A stretch of DNA of 64,000 nucleotides from Canna indica (lineage: Eukaryota; Streptophyta; Magnoliopsida; Zingiberales; Cannaceae): assembly GCA_034359265.1 (NCBI GenBank), contig CP136897.1:33715501-33779500 (forward strand). The letters run 5' to 3'. A program made the translations under genes and the position numbers. The notes beneath the pieces were generated by a model. The model did no database searches. It was not told the origin of the DNA and worked only from the letters and a program-made list of their open reading frames with translations. Shown here piece by piece: positions 32,737 through 44,462 of the stretch (the stretch's first letter is position 1; the number at the start of each line of letters is the position of its first letter).

Positions 32737-32853
32737 CGGTGCGATCATACTAGCACTAACGCACCGGATCCCATCTGAACTCCGAAGTTAAGCGTGCGTG
32801 GGCGAGAGTAGTACTAGGATGGGTGACCCCTGGGAAGTCCTCGTGCTGCACTT
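32737..32853 (+). rRNA. 5S rRNA: 5S rRNA gene (class H1)
   Basis: 117 nt; G1C, C15T, A40T, T62G, T111C, C117T, minus one C of 91-95. Confidence 0.91.
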
Positions 32854-33219
32854 GTTTTTTTACTACCTATTTGATTGCACGACGAGATCATTTTTTTACC
32901 AATCTTTCTAACCAAACGTTAAGGACGGACGACGTCGTCGTCATAAATCTTCGCTGTCGATTGCCCGCGCGGGGCCCGCCGCAACCTCTACGGCCGGCTC
33001 GATTGACCAACCGACCCGAAAAATTAAAATTTGTAAATAAATAAGAAAAATAACATTTCAATTATTATTTTTCGTTTAAAACGGGCGTAACTCCGTGCAT
33101 TACTGTCCGATTTCAGCTTTTCACGTGGCGCTGAATGGCACGCTAAGAGACGAAGAAAATGACCCCGAGTTGTCCCTCGGACGCTCACCCTTATTAGCCG
33201 ACGATCAGAAGTGCATGAC

Positions 33220-33337
33220 GGGTGCGATCATACTAGCACTAACGCACCGGATCCCATCAGAACTCCGAAGTTAAGGGTGCTTGGGCGAGAGTAGTACTAG
33301 GATGGGTGACCCCTTGGGAAGTCCTTGCGTTGCACCT
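33220..33337 (+). rRNA. 5S rRNA: 5S rRNA gene
   Basis: 118 nt; C15T, C57G, C95T, C107T, T109C. The following spacer has an 8-nt deletion (CCCGTCTACTGCC). Confidence 0.93.
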
Positions 33338-33696
33338 TTTTTTTTACTACCTATTTGATTGCACGACGAGATCATTTTTTTTACCAATCTTTCTAACCAA
33401 ACGTTAAGGACGGACGACGTCGTCGCCATAAATCTTGGCTGTCGATCGCCCGCGCGGGGCCCGTCTACTGCCGGCTCGATCGATCAATCGACCCGAAAAA
33501 TTAAAATTTGTAAATAAATAAGAAAAATAACATTTCAATTATTATTTTTCGTTTAAAACGGGCGTAACTCCGTGCATTATTGTCCGATTTCAGCTTTTCA
33601 CGTGGCGCTGAAAGGCGCGCGAAGGGACGAAGAAAATGACCCTGAGCTGTCCCTCGGACGCTCACCCTTATTAGCCGACGATCAGAAGTGCATGAT

Positions 33697-33813
33697 GGGT
33701 GCGATCATAGCAACACTAACGCACCGGATCCCTTCAAAAATCCGAAGTTAAGCGTGCTTGGGCGAGAGTAGTACTAGGATGGGTGACCCCTGGGAAGTCC
33801 TCGTGTTGCACCT
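33697..33813 (+). rRNA. 5S rRNA: 5S rRNA gene (class H5)
   Basis: 117 nt; C14G, G17A, A37T, G41A, C44A, minus one C of 91-95. Confidence 0.92.
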
Positions 33814-34179
33814 TTTTTTTTACTACCTATTTGATTCCACGACGAGATCATTTTTTTACCAATCTTTCTAACCAAACGTTAAGGACGGACGACGTCGTCG
33901 TCATAAATCTTGGCTGTCGATCGCCCGCCCGGGGCCCGCCGCAACCTCTACGGCCGGCTCGATCGACCAACCGTCCCGAAAAATTAAAATTTGTAAATAA
34001 ATAAGAAAAATAACATTTCAATTATTATTTTTCGTTTAAAACGGGCGTAACTCCGTGCATTATTGTCCGAATTCAGCTTTTCACGTGGCGCTGAAAGGCA
34101 CGCGAAGAGACGAAGAAAATGACCCCGAGTTGTCCCTCGGACGCTCACCCTTATTAGCCGACGATCAAAAGTGCATGAC

Positions 34180-34297
34180 GGGTGCGATCATACTAGCACT
34201 AACGCACCGGATCCCATCAGAACTCCGAAGTTAAGCGTGCTTGCGCGAGAGTGGTACTAGGATGGGTGACCCCTTGGGAAGTCCTCGCGTTGCACCT
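34180..34297 (+). rRNA. 5S rRNA: 5S rRNA gene (class H3)
   Basis: 118 nt; C15T, G65C, A74G, C95T, T109C. Confidence 0.93.
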
Positions 34298-34665
34298 TTT
34301 TTTTTACTACCTATTTGATTGCACGACGAGATCATTTTTTTTACCAATCTTTCTAACCAAACGTTAAGGACGGACGACATCGTCGCCATAAAATTTGGCT
34401 GTCGATCGCCCGCGCGGGGCCCGCCGCAACCTCTACGGCCGGCTCGATCGACCAACCGACCCGAAAAATTAAAATTTGTAAATAAATAAGAAAAATAACA
34501 TTTCAATTATTATTTTTCGTTTAAAACGGGCGTAACTCCGTGCATTATTGTCCGATATCAGCTTTTCACGTGGCGCTGAGAGGTGCGCAAAGAGACGAAG
34601 AAAATGACCCCCGAACTCTCCCTCGGACGCTCACCCTTATTAGCCGACGATCAGAAGTGCATATC

Positions 34666-34783
34666 GGGTGTGATCATACCAGGACTAACGCACCGGATCC
34701 CATCAGAACTCCAAAGTTAAGGGTGCTTGGGCGAGAGTAGTACTAGGATGGGTGACCCCTTGGGAAGTCCTTGCGTTGCACCT
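34666..34783 (+). rRNA. 5S rRNA: 5S rRNA gene (class H4)
   Basis: 118 nt; C6T, C18G, G48A, C57G, C95T, C107T, T109C. Confidence 0.92.
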
Positions 34784-35149
34784 TTTTTTTACTACCTATT
34801 TGATTGCACGACGAGATCATTTTTTTTACCAATCTTTCTAACCAAACGTTAAGGACGGACGACGTCGTCGCCATAAATCTTGGCTGTCGATCGCCCGCGC
34901 GGGGTCTGCCGCAACCTCTACTGCCGGCTCGATCGACCAACCGACCCGAAAAATTAAAATTTGTAAATAAATAAGAAAAATAACATTTCAATTATTATTT
35001 TTCATTTAAAACGGGCGTAACTCCGTGCATTATTGTCCGATTTCAGCTTTTCACGTGGCGCTGAAAGGCGCGCGAAGGGACGAAGAAAATGACCCTGAGC
35101 TGTCCCTCGGACGCTCACCCTTATTAGCCGACGATCAGAAGTGCATGAT

Positions 35150-35267
35150 GGGTGCGATCATAGCAACACTAACGCACCGGATCCCTTCAAAAATCCGAAG
35201 TTAAGCGTGCTTGGGCGAGAGTAGTACTAGGATGGGTGACCCCCTGGGAAGTCCTCGTGTTGCACCT
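35150..35267 (+). rRNA. 5S rRNA: 5S rRNA gene (class H5)
   Basis: 118 nt; C14G, G17A, A37T, G41A, C44A. Same set as 37087. Rare spacer follows. Confidence 0.93.
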
Positions 35268-35633
35268 TTTTTTTTACTACCTATTTGATTCGACGACGAG
35301 ATCATTTTTTTTACCAATCTTTCGAACCAAACGTTAAGGACGGACGACGTCGTCGCCATAAAATTTGGCTATCGATCGCCCGCGCGGGGCCCGCCGCAAC
35401 CTCTACGGCCGGCTCGGTCGACTAACCGACCCGAAAAATTAAAATTTGTAAATAAATAAGTAAAATAACATTTAATTAAAATTTTTCGTTTAAAATGGGC
35501 GTAAGTCCGTGCATTACTGTCCGATTTTAGCTTTTCACGTGGCGATGAAAGGCGCGCGAAGAGACGAAGAAAATGACCCCCGAACTCTCCCTCGGACGCT
35601 CACCTTATTAGCCGATGATCAGAAGTGCATATC

Positions 35634-35751
35634 GAGTGCGATCATACCAGCAGTAACGCACCGGATCCCATCAGAACTCCGAAGTTAAGCGTGCATGGGC
35701 GAGAGTAGTACTAGGATGTGAGACCCCTTCGGAAGTCCTCGTGTTGCACCT
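35634..35751 (+). rRNA. 5S rRNA: 5S rRNA gene (class H2)
   Basis: 118 nt; G2A, C20G, T62A, G86T, T88A, C95T, G97C. Confidence 0.92.
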
Positions 35752-36118
35752 TTTTTTTTACTACCTATTTGATTGCACGACGAGATCATTTTTTTTACCA
35801 ATCTTTCTAACCAAACGTTAAGAACGGACGACGTCGTCCCAATAAATCTTGGCTGTCGATCGCCCGCGCGGGGCCCGCCGCAACCTCTACTGCCGGCTCG
35901 ATCGACCAACAAACCCGAAAAATTAAAATTTGTAAATAAATAAGAAAAATAACATTTCAATTATTATTTTTCGTTTAAAACGGGCGTAACTCCGTTCATT
36001 ATTGTCCGATTTCAACTTTTCACGAGGCGCTGAAAGGCACGCGAAGAGACGAAGAAAATGACCCCGAGTTGTCCCTCGGACGCTCACCCTTATTAGCCGA
36101 CGATCAAAAGTGCATGAC

Positions 36119-36235
36119 CGGTGCGATCATACTAGTACTAACGCACCGGATCCCATCTGAACTCCGAAGTTAAGCGTGCGTGGGCGAGAGTAGTACTAGG
36201 ATGGGTGACCCCTGGGAAGTCCTCGTGCTGCACTT
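36119..36235 (+). rRNA. 5S rRNA: 5S rRNA gene (class H1)
   Basis: 117 nt; G1C, C15T, C18T, A40T, T62G, T111C, C117T, minus one C of 91-95. Confidence 0.91.
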
Positions 36236-36601
36236 GTTTTTTTACTACCTATTTGCTTGCACGACGAGATCATTTTTTTACCAATCTTTCTAACCAAACG
36301 TTAAGGACGAACGACGTCGTCGTCATAAATCTTCGCTGTCGATTGCCCGCGCGGGGCCCGCCGCAACCTCTACGGCCGGCTCGATTGACCAACCGACCCG
36401 AAAAATTAAAATTTGTAAATAAATAAGAAAAATAACATTTCAATTATTATTTTTCGTTTAAAACGGGCGTAACTCCGTGCATTATTGTCCGATTTCAGCT
36501 TTTCACGTGGTGCTGAAAGGCACGCGAAGAGACGAAGAAAATGACCCCGAGTTGTCCCTCGGACGCTCACCCTTATTAGCCGACGATCAGAAGTGCATGA
36601 C

Positions 36602-36719
36602 GGGTGCGATCATACTAGCACTAACGCACCGGATCCCATCAGAACTCCGAAGTTAAGGGTGCTTGGGCGAGAGTAGTACTAGGATGGGTGACCCCTTGGG
36701 AAGTCCTTGCGTTGCACCT
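36602..36719 (+). rRNA. 5S rRNA: 5S rRNA gene
   Basis: 118 nt; C15T, C57G, C95T, C107T, T109C. Same set as 33220. Confidence 0.93.
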
Positions 36720-37086
36720 TTTTTTTTACTACCTATTTGATTGCACGACGAGATCATTTTTTTTACCAATCTTTCTAAAGAAACGTTAAGGACGGACGAC
36801 GTCGTCGCCATAAATCTTGGTTGTCGATCGCCCGCGCGGGGCCCGCCGCAACCTCTACTGCCGGCTCGATCGATCAATCGACCCGAAAAATTAAAATTTG
36901 TAAATAAATAAGAAAAATAACATTTCAATTATTATTTTTCGTTTAAAACGGGCGTAACTCCGTGCATTATTGTCCGATTTCAGCTTTTCACGTGGCGCTG
37001 AAAGGCGCGCGAAGGGATGAAGAAAATGACCCTGAGCTGTCCCTCGGACGCTCACCCTTATTAGCCGACGATCAAAAGTGCATGAT

Positions 37087-37204
37087 GGGTGCGATCATAG
37101 CAACACTAACGCACCGGATCCCTTCAAAAATCCGAAGTTAAGCGTGCTTGGGCGAGAGTAGTACTAGGATGGGTGACCCCCTGGGAAGTCCTCGTGTTGC
37201 ACCT
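37087..37204 (+). rRNA. 5S rRNA: 5S rRNA gene (class H5)
   Basis: 118 nt; C14G, G17A, A37T, G41A, C44A. Rare spacer follows. Confidence 0.93.
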
Positions 37205-37570
37205 TTTTTTTTACTACCTATTTGATTCCACGACGAGATCATTTTTTTTACCAATCTTTCGAACCAAACGTTAAGGACGGACGACGTCGTCGCCATAAAA
37301 TTTGGCTATCGATCGCCCGCGCGGGGCCCGCCGCAACCTCTACGGCCGGCTCGATCGACTAACCGACCCGAAAAATTAAAATTTGTAAATAAATAAGAAA
37401 AATAACATTTAATTAAAATTTTTCGTTTAAAACGGGCGTAAGTCCGTGCATTACTGTCCGATTTTAGCTTTTCACGTGGCGCTGAAAGGCGCGCGAAGAG
37501 ATGAAGAAAATGACCCCCGAACTCTCCCTCGGACGCTCACCTTATTAGCCGACGATCAGAAGTGCATATC

Positions 37571-37688
37571 GAGTGCGATCATACCAGCACTAACGCACCG
37601 GATCCCATCAGAACTCCGAAGTTAAGCGTGCATGGGCGAGAATAGTACTAGGATGTGTGACCCTTTCGGAAGTCCTCGTGTTGCACCT
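37571..37688 (+). rRNA. 5S rRNA: 5S rRNA gene (class H2)
   Basis: 118 nt; G2A, T62A, G72A, G86T, C94T, C95T, G97C. Confidence 0.92.
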
Positions 37689-38055
37689 TTTTTTTTACTA
37701 CCTATTTGATTGCACGACGAGATCATTTTTTTTACCAATCTTTCTAACCAAACGTTAAGAACGGACGACGTCGTCACAATAAATCTTGGCAGTCGATCGC
37801 CCGCGCGGGGCCCGCCGCAACCTCTACTGCCGGCTCGATCGACCAACCGACCCGAAAAATTAAAATTTGTAAATAAATAAGAAAAATAACATTTCAATTA
37901 TTATTTTTCGTTTAAAACGGGCGTAACTCCGTTCATTATTGTCCGATTTCAGCTTTTCACGAGGCGCTGAAAGGCACGCGAAGAGACGAAGAAAATGACC
38001 CCGAGTTGTCCCTCGGACGCTCACCCTTATTAGCCGACGATCAAAAGTGCATGAC

Positions 38056-38172
38056 CGGTGCGATCATACTAGCACTAACGCACCGGATCCCATTTGAACT
38101 CCGAAGTTAAGCATGCGTGGGCGAGAGTAGTACTAGGATGGGTGACCCCTGGGAAGTCCTCGTGCTGCACTT
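38056..38172 (+). rRNA. 5S rRNA: 5S rRNA gene (class H1)
   Basis: 117 nt; G1C, C15T, C39T, A40T, G58A, T62G, T111C, C117T, minus one C of 91-95. Rare spacer follows. Confidence 0.9.
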
Positions 38173-38790
38173 GTTTTTTTACTACCTATTTGATTGCACG
38201 ACGAGATCATTTTTTTTACCAATCTTTCGAACCAAACGTTAAGGACGGACGACGTCGTCGCCATAAAATTTGGCTATCGATGGCCCGCGCGGGTCCCGCC
38301 GCAACCTCTACGGCCGGCTCGATCGACTAACCGACCCGAAAAATTAAAATTTGAAAATAAATAAGTAAAATAACATTTAATTATTATTTTTCATTTAAAA
38401 CGGGCATAAGTCCGTGCATTACTGTCCGATTTTAGCTTTTCACGTGGCGCTTAAAGGCGCGCGAAGAGACGAAGAAAATGACCCCCGAACTCTCCATCGG
38501 ACGCTCACCTAATTAGCCGACGATCAGAAGTGCATATCGAGTGCGATCATACCAGCACTAACGCACCGGATCCCATGAGAACTCCGAAGTTAAGCGTGCA
38601 TGGGCGAGAGTAGTACTAGGATGTGTGACCCCTTGGGAAGTCCTCGTGTTGCACCTTTTTTTTTACTACCTATTTGATTGCACGACGAGATCATTTTTTT
38701 TACCAATCTTTCTAACCAAACGTTAAGAACGGACGACGTCGTCGCAATAAATCTTGGCTGTCGATCGCCCGCGCGGGGCCCGCCGCAACC
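38173..38790 (+). repeat. Duplicated spacer plus H2 gene, copy A (partner 42056-42673)
   Basis: An unusual spacer (GGCTATCGATGGCCCG, AAATTTGAAAATAAATAAG, GGGCATAAGTCC, CACCTAATTAGCC) precedes a gene with G2A/C39G. It recurs 3,883 bp on. Confidence 0.85.
38539..38656 (+). rRNA. 5S rRNA: 5S rRNA gene (class H2)
   Basis: 118 nt; G2A, C39G, T62A, G86T, C95T. Upstream element reads TAATTAG. Twin of 42422. Confidence 0.93.
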
Positions 38791-39023
38791 TCTACGGCCG
38801 GCTCGATCGACCAACCGACCTGAAAAATTAAAATTTGTAAATAAATAAGAAAAATAACATTTCAATTATTATTTTTCGTTTAAAACGGGCGTAACTCCGT
38901 GCATTATTGTCCGATTTCAGCTTTTCACGTGGCGCTGAATGGCACGCGAAGAGACGAAGAAAATGACCCCGAGTTGTCCCTCGGACGCTCACCCTTATTA
39001 GCCGACGATCAGAAGTGCATGAC

Positions 39024-39141
39024 GGGTGCGATCATACTAGCACTAACGCACCGGATCCCATAAGAACTCCGAAGTTAAGCGTGCTTGCGCGAGAGTGGTA
39101 CTAGGATGGGTGACCCCTTGGGAAGTCCTCGTGTTGCACCT
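39024..39141 (+). rRNA. 5S rRNA: 5S rRNA gene (class H3)
   Basis: 118 nt; C15T, C39A, G65C, A74G, C95T. Confidence 0.93.
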
Positions 39142-39509
39142 TTTTTTTTACTACCTATTTGATTGCACGACGAGATCATTTTTTTTACCAATCTTTCTAA
39201 CCAAACATTAAGGACGGACGACATCGTCGCCATAAAATTTGGCTGTCGATCGCCCGCGCGGGGCCCGCCGCAACCTCTACGGCCGGCTATATCGACCAAC
39301 CGACCCGAAAAATTAAAATTTGTAAATAAATAAGAAAAATAACATTTCAATTATTATTTTTCGTTTGAGACGGGCGTAACTCGGTGCATTATTGTCCGAT
39401 TTCAGCTTTTCACGTGGCGCTGAAAGGTGCGCAAAGAGACGAAGAAAATGACCCTCGAACTCTCCCTCGGACGCTCACCCTTATTAGCCGACAATCAAAA
39501 GTGCATGAC

Positions 39510-39627
39510 CGGTGCGATCATACTAGCACTAACGCACCGGATCCCATCAGAACTCCGAAGTTAAGGGTGCTTGGGCGAGAGTAGTACTAGGATGGGTGAC
39601 CCCTTGGGAAGTCCTCGCGTTGCACCT
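39510..39627 (+). rRNA. 5S rRNA: 5S rRNA gene, mosaic
   Basis: 118 nt; G1C, C15T, C57G, C95T, T109C. Joins an H1-like 5' end to an H4-like 3' part. Confidence 0.93.
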
Positions 39628-39995
39628 TTTTTTTTACTACCTATTTGATTGCACGACGAGATCATTTTTTTTACCAATCTTTCTAACCAAACGTTAAGGA
39701 CGGACGACATCGTCGCCATAAAATTTGGCTGTCGATCGCCCGCGCGGGGTCCGCCGCAACCTCTACGGCCGGCTCGATCGACCAACCGACCCAAAAAATT
39801 AAAATTTGTAAATAAATAAGAAAAATAACATTTCAATTATTATTTTTCATTTAAAACGGGCGTAACTCCGTGCATTATTGTCCGATTTTAGCTTTTCACG
39901 TGGCGCTGAAAGGTGCGCAAAGAGACGAAGAAAATGACCCCCGAACTCTCCCTCGGACGCTCACCCTTATTAGCCGACAATCAAAAGTGCATGAC

Positions 39996-40113
39996 GGGCG
40001 CGATCATACTAGCACTAACGCACCGGATCCCATCAGAACTCCGAAGTTAAGGGTGCTTGGGCGAGAGTAGTACTAGGATGGGTGACCCCTTGGGAAGTCC
40101 TCGCGTTGCACCT
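39996..40113 (+). rRNA. 5S rRNA: 5S rRNA gene
   Basis: 118 nt; T4C, C15T, C57G, C95T, T109C. T4C leaves a C-A mismatch in helix I. Confidence 0.93.
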
Positions 40114-40480
40114 TTTTTTTTACTACCTATTTGATTGCACGACGAGATCATTTTTTTTACCAATCTTTCTAACCAAACGTTAAGGACGGACGACGTCGTC
40201 GCCATAAATCTTGGCTGTCGATCGCCCGCGCGCGCCCCGCCGCAACCTCTACTGTCGGCTCGATCGATCAACCGACCTGAAAAATTAAAATTTCTAAATA
40301 AATAAGAAAAATAACATTTCAATTATTATTTTTCGTTTATAACGGGCGTAACTCCGTGCATTATTGTCCGATTTCAGCTTTTCACGAGGTGCTGAAAGGC
40401 ACGCGAAGAGACGATGAAAATGACCTCGTGTTGTCCCTCGGACGCTCACCCTTATTAGCCGACGATCAAAAGTGCATGAC

Positions 40481-40598
40481 GGGTGCGATCATACTAGCAC
40501 TAACGCTCCGGATCCCATCAGAACTCCGAAGTTAAGCGTGCTTGCGCGAGAGTGGTACTAGGATGGGTGAGCCCTTGGGAAGTCCTCGCGTTGCACCT
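40481..40598 (+). rRNA. 5S rRNA: 5S rRNA gene (class H3)
   Basis: 118 nt; C15T, A27T, G65C, A74G, C91G, C95T, T109C. Related to 59240. Confidence 0.92.
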
Positions 40599-40966
40599 TT
40601 TTTTTTAATACCTATTTGATTGCACGACGAGATCATTTTTTTTACCAATCTTTCTAACCAAACGTTAAGGACGGACGACATCGTCGCCATAAAATTTGGC
40701 TGTCGATCGCCCGCGCGGGGCCCGCCGCAACCTCTACGGCCAGTTCGATCGACCAATCGACCCGAAAAATTAAAATTTGTAAATAAATAAGAAAAATAAA
40801 ATTTCAATTATTATTTTTCATTTAAAACGGGCGTAACTCCGTGCATTATTGTCCGATTTCAGCTTTTCACGTGGTGCTGAAAGGCGCGCAAAGAGACACA
40901 GAAAATGACCCCCGAACTCTCCCTCGGACGCTCACCCTTATTAGCCGACGATCAGAAGTGCATATC

Positions 40967-41084
40967 GGGTGTGATCATACCAGCACTAACGCACCGGATC
41001 CCATCAGAACTCCGAAGTTAAGGGTGCTTGGGCGAGAGTAGTACTAGGATGGGTGACCCCTTGGGAAGTCCTCGCGTTGCACCT
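40967..41084 (+). rRNA. 5S rRNA: 5S rRNA gene (class H4)
   Basis: 118 nt; C6T, C57G, C95T, T109C, the common H4 set (also 43393, 45316, 60211). Confidence 0.94.
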
Positions 41085-41452
41085 TTTTTTTTAATACCTA
41101 TTTGATTGCACGACGAGATCATTTTTTTTACCAATCTTTCTAACCAAACGTTAAGGACGGACGACATCGTCGCCATAAAATTTGTCTGTCGATCGCCCGC
41201 GCGGGGCCCGCCGCAACCTCTACGGCCAGTTCGATCGACCAATCGACCCGAAAAATTAAAATTTGTAAATAAATAAGAAAAATAAAATTTCAATTATTAT
41301 TTTTCGTTTAAAACGGGCGTAACTCCGTGCATTATTGTCCGATTTCAGCTTTTCACGTGGTGCTGAAAGGCGCGCAAAGAGACACAGAAAATGACCCCCG
41401 AACTCTCCCTCGGACGCTCACCCTTATTAGCCGACGATCAGAAGTGCATATC

Positions 41453-41570
41453 GGGTGTGATCATACCAGCACTAACGCACCGGATCCCATCAAAACTCCG
41501 AAGTTAAGCGTGCTTGGGCGAGAGTAGTACTAGGATTGGTGACCCCCTGGGAAGTCCTCGTGTTGCACCT
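41453..41570 (+). rRNA. 5S rRNA: 5S rRNA gene (class H4, mosaic)
   Basis: 118 nt; C6T, G41A, G85T. Shares only C6T with 40967 although their spacers match, so the 3' part was probably exchanged. Confidence 0.93.
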
Positions 41571-41937
41571 TGTTTTTTACTACCTATTTGATTGCACGAC
41601 GAGATCATTTTTTTTACCAATCTTTCTAACCAAACGTTAAGGACGGACGATGTCGTCGCCATAAATCTTGGCTATCGATCGCCCGCGCGGGGCCCGCCGC
41701 AACCTCTACTGCAGGCTCGATCGACCAACCGACCCGAAAAATGAAAATTTGTAAATAAATAAGAAAAATAACATTTCAATTATTATTTTTCGTTTAAAAC
41801 GGGCGTAACTCCGTGCATTATTGTCCGATTTCAGCTTTTCACGTGGCGCTGAAAGGCGCGCGAAGGGACGAAGAAAATGACCCTGAGCTGTCCCTCGGAC
41901 GCTCACCCTTATTAGCCGACGATCAGAAGTGCATGAT

Positions 41938-42055
41938 GGGTGCGATCATAGCAGCACTAACGCACCGGATCCCTTCAAAAATCCGAAGTTAAGCGTGCTT
42001 GGGCGAGAGTAGTACTAGGATGGGTGACCCCCTGGGAAGTCCTCGTGTTGCACCT
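41938..42055 (+). rRNA. 5S rRNA: 5S rRNA gene (class H5)
   Basis: 118 nt; C14G, A37T, G41A, C44A. The T-run starts CCTATTTTTTT. Rare spacer follows. Confidence 0.93.
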
Positions 42056-42673
42056 ATTTTTTTACTACCTATTTGATTCCACGACGAGATCATTTTTTTT
42101 ACCGATCTTTCGAACCAAACGTTAAGGACGGACGACGTCGTCGCCATAAAATTTGGCTATCGATGGCCCGCGCGGGGCCCGCCGCAACCTCTACGGCCGG
42201 CTCGATCGACTAACCGACCCGAAAAATTAAAATTTGAAAATAAATAAGTAAAATAACATTTAATTATTATTTTTCATTTAAAACGGGCATAAGTCCGTGC
42301 ATTACTGTCCGATTTTAGCTTTTCACGTGGCGCTGAAAGGCGCGCGAAGAGACGAAGAAAATGACCCCCGAACTCTCCATCGGACGCTCACCTAATTAGC
42401 CGACGATCAGAAGTGCATATCGAGTGCGATCATACCAGCACTAACGCACCGGATCCCATGAGAACTCCGAAGTTAAGCGTGCATGGGCGAGAGTAGTACT
42501 AGGATGTGTGACCCCTTGGGAAGTCCTCGTGTTGCACCTTTTTTTTTACTACCTATTTGATTGCACGACGAGATCATTTTTTTTACCAATCTTTCTAACC
42601 AAACGTTAAGAACGGACGACGTCGTCGCAATAAATCTTGGCTGTCGATCGCCCGCGCGGGGCCCGCCGCAACC
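42056..42673 (+). repeat. Duplicated spacer plus H2 gene, copy B (partner 38173-38790)
   Basis: Same private spacer variants and an identical set of gene substitutions as copy A. Confidence 0.85.
42422..42539 (+). rRNA. 5S rRNA: 5S rRNA gene (class H2)
   Basis: 118 nt; G2A, C39G, T62A, G86T, C95T. Twin of 38539. Confidence 0.93.
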
Positions 42674-42906
42674 TCTACTGCTGGCTCGATCGACTAACCG
42701 ACCCGAAAAATTAAAATTTGTAAATAAATAAGAAAAATAACATTTCAATTATTATTTTTCGTTTAAAACTGGCGTAACTCCGTGCATTATTGTCCGATTT
42801 CAGCTTTTCACGAGGCGCTGAAAGGCACGCGAAGAGACGAAGAAAATGACCCCGAGTTGTCCCTCGGACGCTCACCCATATTAGCCGACGATCAAAACTG
42901 CATGAC

Positions 42907-43024
42907 GGGTGCGATCATACTAGCACTAACGCACCGGATCCCATCAGAACTCCGAAGTTTAGGGTGCTTGGGCGAGAGTAGTACTAGGATGGGTGACCCC
43001 TCGGGAAGTCCTCGCGTTGCACCT
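42907..43024 (+). rRNA. 5S rRNA: 5S rRNA gene
   Basis: 118 nt; C15T, A54T, C57G, C95T, T96C, T109C. Confidence 0.92.
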
Positions 43025-43392
43025 TTTTTTTTACTACCTATTTGATTGCACGACGAGATCATTTTTTTTACCAATCTTTCTAACCAAACGTTAAGGACGG
43101 ACGACGTCGTCGCCATAAATCTTGGCTGTCGATCGCCCGCGCGGGGCCCGCCGCAACCTCTACGGCGGGCTCGATCGACCAACCGACCCGAAAAATTAAA
43201 ATTTGTAAATAAAAAAGAAAAATAACATTTCAATTATTATTTTTCATTTAAAACGGGCGTAACTCCGTGCATTATTGTCCGATTTCAGCTTTTCACGTGG
43301 CGCTGAAAGGCGCGCAAAGAGACGAAGAAAATGACCCCTGAACTCTCCCTCGGAGGCTCACCCTTATTAGCCGACGATCAGAAGTGCATATC

Positions 43393-43510
43393 GGGTGTGA
43401 TCATACCAGCACTAACGCACCGGATCCCATCAGAACTCCGAAGTTAAGGGTGCTTGGGCGAGAGTAGTACTAGGATGGGTGACCCCTTGGGAAGTCCTCG
43501 CGTTGCACCT
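43393..43510 (+). rRNA. 5S rRNA: 5S rRNA gene (class H4)
   Basis: 118 nt; C6T, C57G, C95T, T109C. Its unit resembles 45316, 1,923 bp on. Confidence 0.94.
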
Positions 43511-43870
43511 TTTTTTTTACTACCTATTTGATTGCACGACGAGATCATTTTTTTTACCAATCTTTCTAACCAAACGTTAAGGACGGACGACGTCGTCGCC
43601 ATAAATCTTGGGTGTCGATCGCCCGCGCGGGGCCCGCCAAAACCTCTACTGCCGGCTCGATCGACCAACCGACCCGAAGAATTAAAATTTGTAAATAAAT
43701 AAGAAAAATAACATTTCAATTATTATTTTTCGTTTAAAACGGGCGTAACTCCGTGCATTATTGTCCGATTTCAGCTTTTCTCGTGGCGCTGAAAGGCACG
43801 CGAACAGACGAAGAAAATGACCCTGGGCGTAACTCCGTGCATTATTAGCCGATGATCAGAAGTGCATGAC

Positions 43871-43988
43871 GGGTGCGATCATAGCAGCACTAACGCACCG
43901 GATCCCATCAAAACTCCGAAGTTAAGCGTGCTTGGGCGAGAGTAGTACTAGGATGGGTGACCCCTTGGGAAGTCCTCGTGTTGCACCT
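43871..43988 (+). rRNA. 5S rRNA: 5S rRNA gene behind a patched spacer
   Basis: 118 nt; C14G, G41A, C95T. About 25 nt before the gene the spacer is replaced by a copy of an earlier spacer segment (43825-43846). Confidence 0.93.
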
Positions 43989-44344
43989 TTTTTTTTAATA
44001 CCAATTTGATTGCACGACGAGATCATTTTTTTTACCAATCTCTCTAACCAAACGTTAAGGACGGACGACGTCGTCGCCATAAAATTTGGCTGTCGATCGC
44101 CCGCCGCAACCTCCATGGCCGGCTCCATCGACCAACCGACCCGAAAAATTAAAATTTGTAAACAAATAAAAAAAATAACATTTCAATTATTATTTCTCGT
44201 TTAAAACGGGTGTAACTCCGTGTATTATTGTCCGATTTTAGCTTTTCACGTGGCGCTGAAAGGCACGGGAAGTGTTGAAGAAAATGACCCCGAGTTGTCC
44301 CTCGGACGCTCACCCATATTAGCCGACGATCAAAAGTGCATGAC

Positions 44345-44462
44345 GGGTGCGATCATACTAGCACTAACGCACCGGATCCTATCAGAACTCCGAAGTTAAG
44401 GGTGCTTGGGCGAGAGTAGTACTAGGATGGGTGACCCCTCGGGAAGTCCTCGCGTTGCACCT
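44345..44462 (+). rRNA. 5S rRNA: 5S rRNA gene
   Basis: 118 nt; C15T, C36T, C57G, C95T, T96C, T109C. Partner of 59725. Confidence 0.93.

Larger units (their letters stand above)
32252..33813 (+). repeat. Four-gene block H2-H1-H4like-H5, copy A (partner 35634-37204)
   Basis: Genes 32252, 32737, 33220 and 33697 match 35634, 36119, 36602 and 37087 in order, offset about 3,382 bp. Copy A has an extra 8-nt spacer deletion near 33463 and one C fewer in box C of 33697. Confidence 0.85.
35634..37204 (+). repeat. Four-gene block H2-H1-H4like-H5, copy B (partner 32252-33813)
   Basis: The order H5-H2-H1 recurs again at 37087-38172, so the 35150-36235 part is also repeated at an offset of 1,937 bp. Confidence 0.85.
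40599..41570 (+). repeat. Single-unit tandem duplication (486 bp)
   Basis: The spacers after 40598 and 41084 share TTTAATACCTATTTG, GGCCAGTTCGATCG, ATAAAATTTCAATT and AGAGACACAGAAAATG, so one unit was recently duplicated. Confidence 0.85.
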
